From: Methanosarcinales archaeon
Lineage (GTDB): Archaea > Halobacteriota > Methanosarcinia > Methanosarcinales > Methanocomedenaceae
Assembly (NCBI GenBank): GCA_023136155.1
Contig: JAGLRT010000029.1
Span: 1 to 5,650 of the forward strand
Length of the DNA: 5,650 nucleotides
Direction: 5' to 3'
Shown here: in pieces, positions 1 through 5,179 of the stretch
Layout of the letters: each line of letters opens with the position of its first letter
How positions within the stretch are numbered: position 1 is the stretch's first letter
Program-made: the position numbers and the translations under genes
The notes under the pieces: model-generated
Database searches by the model: none
Told to the model about the DNA's origin: nothing
The model's input: only the letters and a program-made list of their open reading frames with translations

Positions 1-1
1 A

Positions 2-85
2 CTTGCGGTTGAAGTTGATGCTTGTTTTGTCCCAACCGCAGCAGAGCTGCGGGGTATAACGACGAATATAAAGCTAAAATATTAG
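2..85 (+). CDS. C-terminal end of an unidentified protein (partial, runs off left edge)
   Basis: One plus-strand frame is open from the left edge to a TAG at 83-85 and encodes 27 residues of ordinary protein-like composition, including VDACFVPTAAELRG. The other two plus frames stop earlier (bases 10-12 and 57-59) and give less protein-like peptides. I do not recognise the family from this tail, and 27 open codons are not significant on their own, so the call rests on amino-acid character. If real, the gene converges on larE across a spacer of about 170 bases. Confidence 0.45.
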   Translation, partial: LAVEVDACFVPTAAELRGITTNIKLKY

Positions 86-255
86 AAAAGCATATATTTT
101 GATGATTTTTAATATTTTAAATAATTACAGCATGACGTTGAATATCGATTTACTTGATGAACATGTTACGAATTGTTCTGATCTATTAACTTTTTCGACA
201 GTCTCTTATGATACATTCGATAATGATTTTCGATTACGTTAGGTAATGTTTCTGA
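86..255. other. AT-rich convergent spacer
   Basis: This spacer lies between the left-edge partial gene and the end of larE. It is very AT-rich, with several T and A runs at about 96-128 that could serve as archaeal T-rich termination sites. No credible gene is visible on either strand. The notable content is an 18-base motif at 189-206, ACTTTTTCGACAGTCTCT, which matches 16 of 18 positions with the right end of the inverted-repeat element near 5320-5337. Confidence 0.5.
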
Positions 256-1095
256 CTAAATAGAAACGTCGAAACTTCCACTTCTGAAACCTTCGAGGTC
301 AAGAGAAATGTAGGTATAGCCTAGTTCTTTAAAGCGAACTATGATGGTATCTTTATTGTTCATTAGTGTTCTAAAAAATAATTCAGGTATTTCAATGCGT
401 GCAGTGTTTCCATGATGACGCACCCTATACTGTTCAATCCCCATGTCAAAGAGAAATTCTTCTGCCTGTTCAACCTGTTTTAAACCTTCTACGGTAATAG
501 TTTTGCCATAAGGGAACCGGCTGGACAGACATGCTTGTTGTGGTTTATCCCAGATATTCAGTCCCAGCGAACGTCCCATCCGGCGTATCTCATCCTTAGT
601 AATGCCCATATCGGCAAAGGGAGTAAGAATGTGTTGTTCTATGGCTGCCCTGTGACCCGGCCTATGTCCAGTAAGTTCGGAGGCGTTAGTACCGTCTGCA
701 ACAGCATCAAACCCAAATTCATCGGCCAGTGCCAATAGTTCTCTAAACAGGCCGGTCTTGCAGTGATAACACCTGTTAACCGAGTTTTTAACAAATTCAG
801 GCTCTTCAAGTTCATTATAAGGAATTAAAATGTGCTTGATTCCGATATCTTTTGCAGTTCTCTTTGCACATTCAAGTTCACGTCTGGGCAAGGTCTGGCT
901 TTGTGCCGTAACGGCAATTGACCTATTACCAAGTGCCTGGTATGTCAGCGCTGCCAGGACACTGCTGTCCACGCCACCGCTGAAAGCTACAAGTATGCCG
1001 TCAAATTTATGAAGGAAATCTGAAACCTGTTCTATCCTCTCATGAATGCAGGAATCTGGAATTTCATCTGAAACTGGAGAAGACTGGTATTTCAT
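256..1095 (-). CDS. larE: LarE-type ATP-dependent sulfur transferase, three-cysteine (iron-sulfur) class
   Basis: This encodes a 279-residue cytoplasmic enzyme of the PP-loop/LarE family, which adenylates the carboxylates of the pyridinium biscarboxylate mononucleotide and inserts sulfur during synthesis of the nickel-pincer nucleotide cofactor. The ATP-binding PP-loop SGGVDSS is at residues 39-45. RCYHCKTGLF places Cys109 and Cys112 in a CxxC pair, and ACLSSRFPYG supplies Cys189, the position of the sacrificial cysteine in the Lactobacillus enzyme. A DGTNASE motif begins at residue 134. Three cysteines are the pattern of LarE proteins that carry a [4Fe-4S] cluster and act catalytically rather than sacrificially. 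Length matches the family. The ATG at 1095 was chosen because the family-like sequence begins soon after it; longer upstream starts would run into the leader and start of the divergent isomerase gene. No strong Shine-Dalgarno precedes it. larA, larB and larC are not in the window, so the acceptor enzyme is unknown; a general LarE-like thiolation role remains possible. Confidence 0.9.
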   Translation of the reverse strand: MKYQSSPVSDEIPDSCIHERIEQVSDFLHKFDGILVAFSGGVDSSVLAALTYQALGNRSIAVTAQSQTLPRRELECAKRTAKDIGIKHILIPYNELEEPEFVKNSVNRCYHCKTGLFRELLALADEFGFDAVADGTNASELTGHRPGHRAAIEQHILTPFADMGITKDEIRRMGRSLGLNIWDKPQQACLSSRFPYGKTITVEGLKQVEQAEEFLFDMGIEQYRVRHHGNTARIEIPELFFRTLMNNKDTIIVRFKELGYTYISLDLEGFRSGSFDVSI

Positions 1096-1167
1096 GGGTG
1101 GTACTATATCTGATAGATTAGTAAGTCTTTTGCCTTGTGGATTACCTATAATAAACAGGGTGAAATA
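1096..1167. promoter_or_regulatory. divergent promoter region between larE and the R15P isomerase gene
   Basis: This 72-base spacer must hold the starts of two divergent transcripts. On the minus strand TTTATTATA (complement of 1146-1155) resembles an archaeal TATA box and would place a larE transcript start roughly 25 bases before its ATG. On the plus strand ACTATATC near 1103-1110 is a weaker candidate for the isomerase gene. Both are judged by eye and are tentative. Confidence 0.35.
1159..1163 (+). promoter_or_regulatory. ribosome binding site deciding the isomerase start
   Basis: GGTGA, complementary to the conserved 3' end of archaeal 16S rRNA (AUCACCUCC), sits four bases before the ATG at 1168. 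It supports that start over the in-frame ATG at 1135, which has no such site and would add eleven residues unlike the family. Confidence 0.7.
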
Positions 1168-2121
1168 ATGGACATCGTGCTTGATATAGCAAAAAAGATA
1201 CAAACAATGGAGATAAGGGGAGCGGGTACTATAGCCAGAGCTGCAGCAGGGGCATTAAAAGATTATTCTCAGCTGCTTGATGAAAAGTCAGTAAAGAAAT
1301 TCAATACCAAAATATCAAATGCGGCCAATGTATTAGTAGCCACCCGGCCAACCGCTGTCTCATTGCCCAATGCAATCAGAATGGTAATGGGATATACAGG
1401 TGACACTGTGAATGAAGCCAGAACCGACCTGATCAGGCGGGCAGACCAGTTTATTGAATCATCAAAAGAAGCCACTGAAAGGATAGGGACAATTGGTAGC
1501 AGGCGTATTCTCAATGGTGATACTATAATGACCCACTGTAACAGCCAGGCCGCCATATCGGTTATAGCACAGGCGCATAAGGCTGGTAAGGATATAAATG
1601 TGTTCGCTACCGAAAGCAGACCTCGACGACAGGGTCTTTTGACTATCGCCCAACTTAACGAACTGGGTATCAATACTACATTAATAGTGGATTCAGCTGT
1701 ACGGTATTACATGAAGGATGTGGATATTGTAGTAGTGGGTGCGGATGCAGTCACTGCTAATGGCAGTGTGATAAATAAGATCGGTACTTCCCAGCTGGCA
1801 ATGGCGGCCCATGAGAGCAGAACCAACGTGATAGTGGCAGCTGAGACATATAAGTTCAGTCCCCGCACCCTGATGGGTGAGATGGTGAAGATAGAGGAAC
1901 GGGATGTATCAGAGGTTATGGACACCGATAAATTATCAGCTATGCTGTATGTTAGTGTGAAAAATCCGGCTTTTGATGTCACTCCTTCAGATTATATTGA
2001 TGTAATATGTACTGAGGTGGGTGCTATATCGCCGGAAATGAGTTATATTATTATTCGTGATATACTTGGATGGGACCTTCAGGATATGCTGGATGACGAG
2101 TTGAAAACATCGTGCAGTTAA
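1168..2121 (+). CDS. ribose-1,5-bisphosphate isomerase (e2b2 family)
   Basis: This encodes a 317-residue protein of the eIF2B/MtnA-like sugar-phosphate isomerase superfamily. The archaeal R15P isomerase converts alpha-D-ribose 1,5-bisphosphate to ribulose 1,5-bisphosphate. It links AMP phosphorylase (DeoA) to type III RuBisCO, so that ribose from nucleoside monophosphates enters central carbon as 3-phosphoglycerate. Visible motifs are RGAG at 17-20, ATRPTAVSLPNAIR at 58-71, catalytic Cys124 in THCNSQAA, ESRPRRQG at 149-156, and catalytic Asp193 in GADAV followed by NKIGTSQLA. The Cys-to-Asp spacing of 69 equals that of the Thermococcus kodakarensis enzyme (Cys133, Asp202), which separates this from a generic eIF2B subunit and makes function likely. 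deoA and the RuBisCO gene are not in the window. A small gene follows after 46 bases on the same strand and is probably co-transcribed. Methylthioribose-1-phosphate isomerase is a less likely alternative. Confidence 0.9.
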   Translation: MDIVLDIAKKIQTMEIRGAGTIARAAAGALKDYSQLLDEKSVKKFNTKISNAANVLVATRPTAVSLPNAIRMVMGYTGDTVNEARTDLIRRADQFIESSKEATERIGTIGSRRILNGDTIMTHCNSQAAISVIAQAHKAGKDINVFATESRPRRQGLLTIAQLNELGINTTLIVDSAVRYYMKDVDIVVVGADAVTANGSVINKIGTSQLAMAAHESRTNVIVAAETYKFSPRTLMGEMVKIEERDVSEVMDTDKLSAMLYVSVKNPAFDVTPSDYIDVICTEVGAISPEMSYIIIRDILGWDLQDMLDDELKTSCS

Positions 2122-2155
2122 AGTTAAATTGAATACATTTGTTTATAGAATTAGA

Positions 2156-2161
2156 GGAGGT
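2156..2161 (+). promoter_or_regulatory. strong Shine-Dalgarno of the 49-residue gene
   Basis: GGAGGT is the best ribosome binding site in the window and lies six bases before the ATG at 2168. It fixes the start there rather than at the upstream in-frame ATG at 2129, which would place this site inside the coding sequence. Confidence 0.8.
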
Positions 2162-2167
2162 AACGAA

Positions 2168-2317
2168 ATGGAACTTGAATTAATAGTTGACGGGAAAGAT
2201 ATTCCGATGAACCGTTTTGTGGAAAAGATGATAGCAGGGATTAATGCAGGGGCTTTGCAGTCGCTGGAGGGGGTAGATGAGAACTGGCAGGAATTGAATT
2301 TGACTATAAGTCGGTGA
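2168..2317 (+). CDS. small conserved-looking archaeal protein of unknown function, 49 residues
   Basis: This is a short acidic protein beginning MELELIVDGKDIPMNRFVEK and ending in a beta-like ELNLTISR. An N-terminal strand (LELIVDGK), a helix-forming stretch (NRFVEKMIAGINAGALQSL) and a C-terminal strand (WQELNLTI) suggest a compact beta-alpha-beta fold. From memory, similar 45-60 residue proteins with a VDGKEIPLN-type motif and a LKGVDEW-type motif occur in many archaea without assigned function; I could not verify this here. There are no cysteines, signal peptide or membrane segment. It follows the R15P isomerase gene by 46 bases on the same strand without an obvious terminator between, so the two are probably one transcript. 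The strong ribosome binding site argues that it is truly translated. Confidence 0.75.
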   Translation: MELELIVDGKDIPMNRFVEKMIAGINAGALQSLEGVDENWQELNLTISR

Positions 2318-2465
2318 GTTGTGGAATCAGGCAAAACATCTATAAACCAGTAGGTTATAAAGAACCCTGTCGATTAATTTTATTGACCTCATTAGGAATC
2401 TCAATTTCTCAAGTGCGGCTCTTTTTGAATTAGTTGATTAGAATTAAAATGGAAGTACATAACAT
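2318..2465 (+). promoter_or_regulatory. spacer with possible promoter of the zinc-ribbon gene
   Basis: This 148-base AT-rich spacer contains TTATAAAG at about 2356-2363, a fair archaeal TATA-box candidate, which would give a leader of roughly 80 bases before the zinc-ribbon gene. A small dyad AACC-AGTA-GGTT at 2345-2356 overlaps it. A T5 run at about 2423-2427 may end upstream transcription. All of these are weak visual calls. Confidence 0.3.
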
Positions 2466-2678
2466 ATGAACGATAGAGGTTTCAATAACAGAGGCGGTAG
2501 TGGCGGCAGAGGCGGTAGTGGCGGTAGAGGCGGTAGTGGCGGGTTTGGTCCACGCGAGATGCACAAAGCAACATGTGCAGACTGTGGACAAGAAACCGAA
2601 GTGCCTTTCGTACCTGATCCCGACAGGCCGGTTTATTGCAGAGATTGCTACCAAAACCACAGACCAAAGAGATTCTAA
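2466..2678 (+). CDS. CxxC-x17-CxxC zinc-ribbon protein with RGG-rich N-terminal tail
   Basis: This 70-residue protein has two parts. Residues 1-30 are a flexible glycine, arginine and serine tail containing three copies of RGGSGG (residues 9-26). Residues 31-70 form a zinc ribbon with Cys37, Cys40, Cys58 and Cys61; exactly 17 residues separate the two CxxC pairs, which defines the CxxC-x17-CxxC domain, and the GQETEVPFVPDPDRPVYCRDC context fits it. Family members are small proteins of euryarchaea and some bacteria, often fused to helicase or low-complexity tails, and are presumed to bind nucleic acid. RGG-like tails commonly bind RNA, so an RNA-chaperone or ribosome-associated role is a reasonable inference, not something shown. 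The ribosome binding site is poor (GGAAG ten bases upstream). A hairpin follows 18 bases after the stop, so it is probably monocistronic. Confidence 0.85.
   Translation: MNDRGFNNRGGSGGRGGSGGRGGSGGFGPREMHKATCADCGQETEVPFVPDPDRPVYCRDCYQNHRPKRF
2490..2543 (+). repeat. three tandem 18-base repeats encoding RGGSGG
   Basis: Three consecutive copies of AGAGGCGGTAGTGGCGGN occur at 2490-2507, 2508-2525 and 2526-2543. They are identical except for the last base (C, T, G), which is a silent third position of a glycine codon. Each copy is itself two related 9-base halves (RGG and SGG). Near-identity at DNA level suggests recent duplication, with copy number free to change by slippage without breaking the frame. 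Confidence 0.95.
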
Positions 2679-2696
2679 TCCAGGGTTTTATGGTCA

Positions 2697-2718
2697 TACA
2701 CTTTTTATCAAAAGTGTA
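2697..2718 (+). terminator. hairpin after the zinc-ribbon gene
   Basis: TACACTTTT and AAAAGTGTA form a perfect 9-base stem with a TATC loop, beginning 18 bases after the zinc-ribbon stop codon. It is AU-rich and lacks a following T run, so it may be a 3'-end stabilising structure rather than a terminator proper. Confidence 0.5.
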
Positions 2719-2753
2719 ATGGATAGTTAATATAATTAAAGTGAGTTTAAACA

Positions 2754-2800
2754 TGTGCAGTTATTAGATTTAATATCTAACCTGTACAATTGTTTTTTTT
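2754..2800 (+). terminator. bipartite hairpin followed by T8
   Basis: The lower stem pairs TGTGCAG (2754-2760) with CTGTACA (2782-2788) through one G-U pair. After a small internal loop the upper stem pairs TTAGAT (2764-2769) with ATCTAA (2775-2780) around a 5-base loop. A run of eight T residues is at 2793-2800. Stem plus T run is the shape of an intrinsic terminator, and archaeal RNA polymerase also stops at T runs alone. It would end transcription from the zinc-ribbon gene. Confidence 0.6.
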
Positions 2801-2820
2801 GTGAGATTTCAAGGTCTCAC
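2801..2820. repeat. inverted repeat directly after the T8 run
   Basis: GTGAGA (2801-2806) and TCTCAC (2815-2820) are perfect complements separated by 8 bases, starting at the base after the T8 run. It could be a second terminator stem or an operator for the downstream operon; the sequence does not decide. Confidence 0.45.
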
Positions 2821-2952
2821 ACTAATACATTTTTCAGCCGGTTATTAAATTATTTCCCCAAAATTATCTTCCATAAAGTAGGAAGGTAGACTTGGAGCAT
2901 CGAAGTATTTACTATCTTGTAACTCAATAATAAAGTGAGGTTTAAAAGTACA
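2821..2952 (+). promoter_or_regulatory. leader and probable promoter of the HVO_0476-like/pcm operon
   Basis: This AT-rich segment follows the hairpin cluster. TATTAAATTAT at about 2843-2853 is the best TATA-like stretch and would give a leader near 75 bases. GAGGT at 2937-2941 is the only Shine-Dalgarno-like string near the ATG at 2953, at a somewhat long spacing of 11 bases. Confidence 0.3.
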
Positions 2953-3672
2953 ATGGAACATGAGATTATACAGGTGGAGTGCCCGGAATGCTCAGCAAAT
3001 GAGCCGGTACCACACAGCATATTGAAAGAAAAGCCCGGAATGTTGGTCAAATGCACACAATGCGATACAATCCACCCCCACCAGAAATTAAAGACCAGGC
3101 CTGTGAGCCTCAGAGTGGTGGTTAGCTCAAAAGATACATCTGCAAGTCGCAGAATAACCATTGATTCAGAAGAGAACATTTCAATAAATGATGAATTTGT
3201 TGTAGAAGATGATAGCGGGGATATGGCCAATTTTGTGCAGGTTACATCTATAGAATCCGGTGGCAAAAGGGTGAATTGGGCTCGTGCCGACAGCATACTT
3301 ACAATCTGGGCCAGGGCAACCGACAATGTGGGTGCCAAAATATCAGTAAACAAAGGATGGGAAACCACATCTTTTGAGATGAAAGTTGATGGCGAAAAAG
3401 AGTTTACAATTGGTGAGACATTATCTTCCAACAACGAAACATTCCAGATAAAAAAGATAAAATTACGAGATGGCAGTTCTGTCGATAGAAAAGGTACAGC
3501 GGTGCCAGCCAAATACATCAGACGTGTTTTTTCTGATTCAATGGAACGTATAGAATGGTTAGCTGGTAAGAAAGATGCTAAGAAACGTAATTCCCGTCCG
3601 CATAGCAGTGGCCCGGCAATCCAGCCACGGGGGTCTGCACAATGGACTTTGAAGCGGAAAGAAAAAGACTGA
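2953..3672 (+). CDS. HVO_0476-like zinc-ribbon protein
   Basis: This 239-residue protein matches the archaeal HVO_0476 zinc-finger family as I recall it; its biochemical function is unknown. The N-terminal zinc ribbon has Cys10 and Cys13 (CPEC) and Cys34 and Cys37 (CTQC). Residues about 50-195 are beta-rich and look internally duplicated with a 75-residue offset (see findings). The last 40 residues are basic and polar, with many Lys, Arg and Ser, and are probably disordered. There is no signal peptide or membrane segment, so a cytoplasmic nucleic-acid or protein partner is likely. The ATG at 2953 is preferred over the in-frame GTG at 2935 because the family-like sequence begins there and a GAGGT lies upstream; the GTG has no ribosome binding site. 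The 3' end overlaps pcm by 31 bases in another frame, which indicates co-transcription and probable translational coupling. Confidence 0.8.
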   Translation: MEHEIIQVECPECSANEPVPHSILKEKPGMLVKCTQCDTIHPHQKLKTRPVSLRVVVSSKDTSASRRITIDSEENISINDEFVVEDDSGDMANFVQVTSIESGGKRVNWARADSILTIWARATDNVGAKISVNKGWETTSFEMKVDGEKEFTIGETLSSNNETFQIKKIKLRDGSSVDRKGTAVPAKYIRRVFSDSMERIEWLAGKKDAKKRNSRPHSSGPAIQPRGSAQWTLKRKEKD

Positions 3673-4286
3673 TAAAGAGACTGAGATCCAGTCATGGAGA
3701 AATATCTGAACGGGTATTCACAGCAATGGAGTATGTGCCCAGGCACCTGTTTGTAAATGAGAACGAACGCCGTGCCGCTTATGCAGACTATCCCCTGAGT
3801 ATCGGTAGAGACCAGACTATTTCAGCCCCTCATATGGTTGCTATAATGTGCCACCTACTTGACCTGAAGGCAGGACACATAGTGCTGGAGGTGGGCGGTG
3901 GTTGCGGTTATCACGCTGCTGTCATGGCTGAACTGGTGCGCCCTGGAGGACATGTATATTCCACCGAGCGTATCCCGGCACTGGGTGAGGAAGCTCGCAA
4001 TAACTTACTGGAAACTGGTTATCGGGAAGAAGTCACGGTCATCATCGAAGACGGTAGTGGGGGCCTGCCAGAGGAAGCACCTTTTGACAGGATTTCAGTG
4101 GCTTGCGCTGCCCCTGAGATACCTAAAGTATTGGTGGAGCAATTGAATGTGGGAGGAATGATGGTAATACCTGTTGGTAGGTTCATGCAGGAACTATATC
4201 TTGTAACAAGGACCAACGGGGTTAAAAAAGAACCAAAAGGTGGAGTTGTATTTGTACCTCTGCTTGGAAAATACGGTTTTAGTTGA
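3642..4286 (+). CDS. pcm: protein-L-isoaspartate O-methyltransferase
   Basis: This 214-residue cytoplasmic enzyme uses S-adenosylmethionine to methylate L-isoaspartyl residues formed by damage to Asn and Asp, starting their repair. Family motifs are all present: YPLSIGRDQTISAPHMVA at 50-67, the conserved substrate-side segment with Thr59 and Ser61; SAM-binding motif I VLEVGGGCGYHAA at 81-93; the acidic strand end STER at 107-110; EDGSGGLPEEAPFDRI at 136-151; and the post-motif ACAAPEIP at 154-161. Length is normal for archaeal members. The ATG at 3642 lies inside the end of the upstream zinc-ribbon gene, with GGGGT seven bases before it as a plausible ribosome binding site. The overlap suggests both are made from one message. 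It appears intact. Confidence 0.95.
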   Translation: MDFEAERKRLIKRLRSSHGEISERVFTAMEYVPRHLFVNENERRAAYADYPLSIGRDQTISAPHMVAIMCHLLDLKAGHIVLEVGGGCGYHAAVMAELVRPGGHVYSTERIPALGEEARNNLLETGYREEVTVIIEDGSGGLPEEAPFDRISVACAAPEIPKVLVEQLNVGGMMVIPVGRFMQELYLVTRTNGVKKEPKGGVVFVPLLGKYGFS

Positions 4287-4395
4287 TTATTCGAAAAATG
4301 AATTAAGCTACTTGATATCGGCTTTACTATGGGCAAATTTTCAGTAACGAGAAATGAAGTGCATTAAAGATAAAATCTCAGTCCACTGCAAATGG

Positions 4396-4442
4396 CGTAG
4401 AGACCACAAAGACGTTGTTACATTTACTTTGCGTTCTTCACG
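4396..4442. repeat. imperfect inverted repeat (16-base arms)
   Basis: CGTAGAGACCACAAAG (4396-4411) and CTTTGCGTTCTTCACG (4427-4442) pair at 12 of 16 positions plus one G-U, around a 15-base loop. The CTTTGCGTTCTTCACGG-type string resembles degenerate intergenic repeats that I recall from many methanogen and bacterial genomes, but copy number cannot be judged from this window. Confidence 0.5.
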
Positions 4443-4526
4443 GGATTTTCGGTGAATTATTGCATAACATTTGTATTTTAAGGATAATGTCAAAGGATTT
4501 TATTTGAAATAGCAATCAACGATTAC

Positions 4527-4544
4527 GAACTCTTCAAAGAGTTC
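4527..4544. promoter_or_regulatory. 18-base palindrome upstream of cgi121
   Basis: GAACTCTT and AAGAGTTC are perfect 8-base arms around CA. A second, weaker dyad TGCAA-GT-TTGCA follows at 4547-4558. The symmetry and position, about 85 bases before the cgi121 ATG, suit a dimeric regulator site, but no regulator is identified. Confidence 0.4.
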
Positions 4545-4628
4545 ATTGCAAGTTTGCATCAATTCTCTGCTAAATTATTACAGTTTCAGACCGACATTCT
4601 TTTTGTTTTTAAGGTCGCTATCATCAAT

Positions 4629-5141
4629 ATGAATATCCAGATAATCAGTGGCACCATCAATATCACCGATCTGCCCGAATTCCTCAAAAAACTGACAGAC
4701 ATCGGTAAGGGCCATAACATCACGGTACAGGCAGTGAATTCAGACCTTATAACGGGCAGCAGGCACCTGATATTTGCTGTTGAAAAGGCAATCAGGTCTT
4801 TTGGTTCATGCAGGAACATAGCCAACAACTTAGGAATGGAGATTATGCTGTATGCAGCGGGCACCCGCCAGATAGAAAGGGCATTGGGGCTGGGTGTAAG
4901 GGTAGGAGAGAACAGGGTTGCAATGGTGCTAGTAGGTGAGAACGGCACAGATGAGCCCGTGGTACTTGTGTCAGAACTGCTGGATACTGTTGACCCAACT
5001 GTGCTGGACTATTCTGTTGCTAAGAGGGGGGATATTCTGGATTATTTCAGCATCACCCATGACGAACTGGATGCTGTGGATGAAGGAAATATACCTGAAC
5101 TGGTGCTGGAAAGGGTGGCATTAGTGGATATTATCAAATAA
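4629..5141 (+). CDS. cgi121: KEOPS complex subunit Cgi121
   Basis: This encodes a 170-residue subunit of the KEOPS complex (Kae1, Bud32, Cgi121, Pcc1), which makes N6-threonylcarbamoyladenosine at position 37 of ANN-decoding tRNAs. Cgi121 binds Bud32 and recruits tRNA through its 3' CCA end. Diagnostic sequence is SRHLIFAVEKAIRSF at 44-58, RNIANNLGMEIMLYAAGTRQ at 62-81, and the glycine-containing IERALGLGVRVGENRVAMVLVG at 82-103. The C-terminal acidic tail runs through DPTVLDYSVAKRGDILDYFSI to the end. Length is normal for archaea. The ATG at 4629 was chosen because the family begins with a short strand such as MNIQIISG; an in-frame ATG at 4554 would add 25 hydrophobic residues unlike the family. 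The ribosome binding site is weak (AAGGT, 13 bases upstream). kae1-bud32 and pcc1 are elsewhere. Confidence 0.92.
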   Translation: MNIQIISGTINITDLPEFLKKLTDIGKGHNITVQAVNSDLITGSRHLIFAVEKAIRSFGSCRNIANNLGMEIMLYAAGTRQIERALGLGVRVGENRVAMVLVGENGTDEPVVLVSELLDTVDPTVLDYSVAKRGDILDYFSITHDELDAVDEGNIPELVLERVALVDIIK

Positions 5142-5179
5142 GGCAAATGTTTTTTGAAGTCGTTCAGGGATTTTTCGAT
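5142..5179 (+). terminator. T-rich 3' region of cgi121
   Basis: A T6 run at 5150-5155 and a T5 run at 5171-5175 follow the cgi121 stop within 35 bases, fitting archaeal T-rich termination. TTTTTCGA (5171-5178) can also pair with TCGGAAAA (5184-5191) through one wobble, forming a hairpin that overlaps the left end of the inverted-repeat element. Confidence 0.4.

Larger units (their letters stand above)
4287..4628. other. 342-base spacer between pcm and cgi121
   Basis: No protein-coding gene is credible here; the longest short frames lack ribosome binding sites. It holds an imperfect inverted repeat at 4396-4442, a near-perfect palindrome at 4527-4544 followed by a smaller one at 4547-4558, and T-rich runs at 4599-4610 just before cgi121. 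TTTTATTT at about 4498-4505 could be a TATA box for cgi121, placing the transcript start near the palindrome. The length is unusual beside the compact operons on its left. Confidence 0.5.

Noticed and set aside
79..105. Possible left partner of the motif at 189-206, making a second small element
   Set aside because: The ATTAGAAAAGC-like string matches the inverted repeat only with gaps and several mismatches, so no second bounded element can be supported.
1135..1167. Upstream in-frame ATG that would extend the R15P isomerase by 11 residues
   Set aside because: The GGTGA ribosome binding site at 1159-1163 precedes the ATG at 1168, and the added residues do not resemble the family.
1096..1203. 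N-terminal extension of larE by 36 residues
   Set aside because: It would cross the divergent promoter and overlap the start of the isomerase gene; the added sequence is not family-like.
2850..3746. Long minus-strand open frame (298 codons) opposite the HVO_0476-like gene
   Set aside because: It is antisense to a protein with a clear zinc ribbon and the start of pcm; the translation has no recognisable domain and odd composition, so it is a shadow.
4329..4367. Tiny 12-codon frame in the pcm-cgi121 spacer
   Set aside because: No ribosome binding site and no features suggesting a real peptide.
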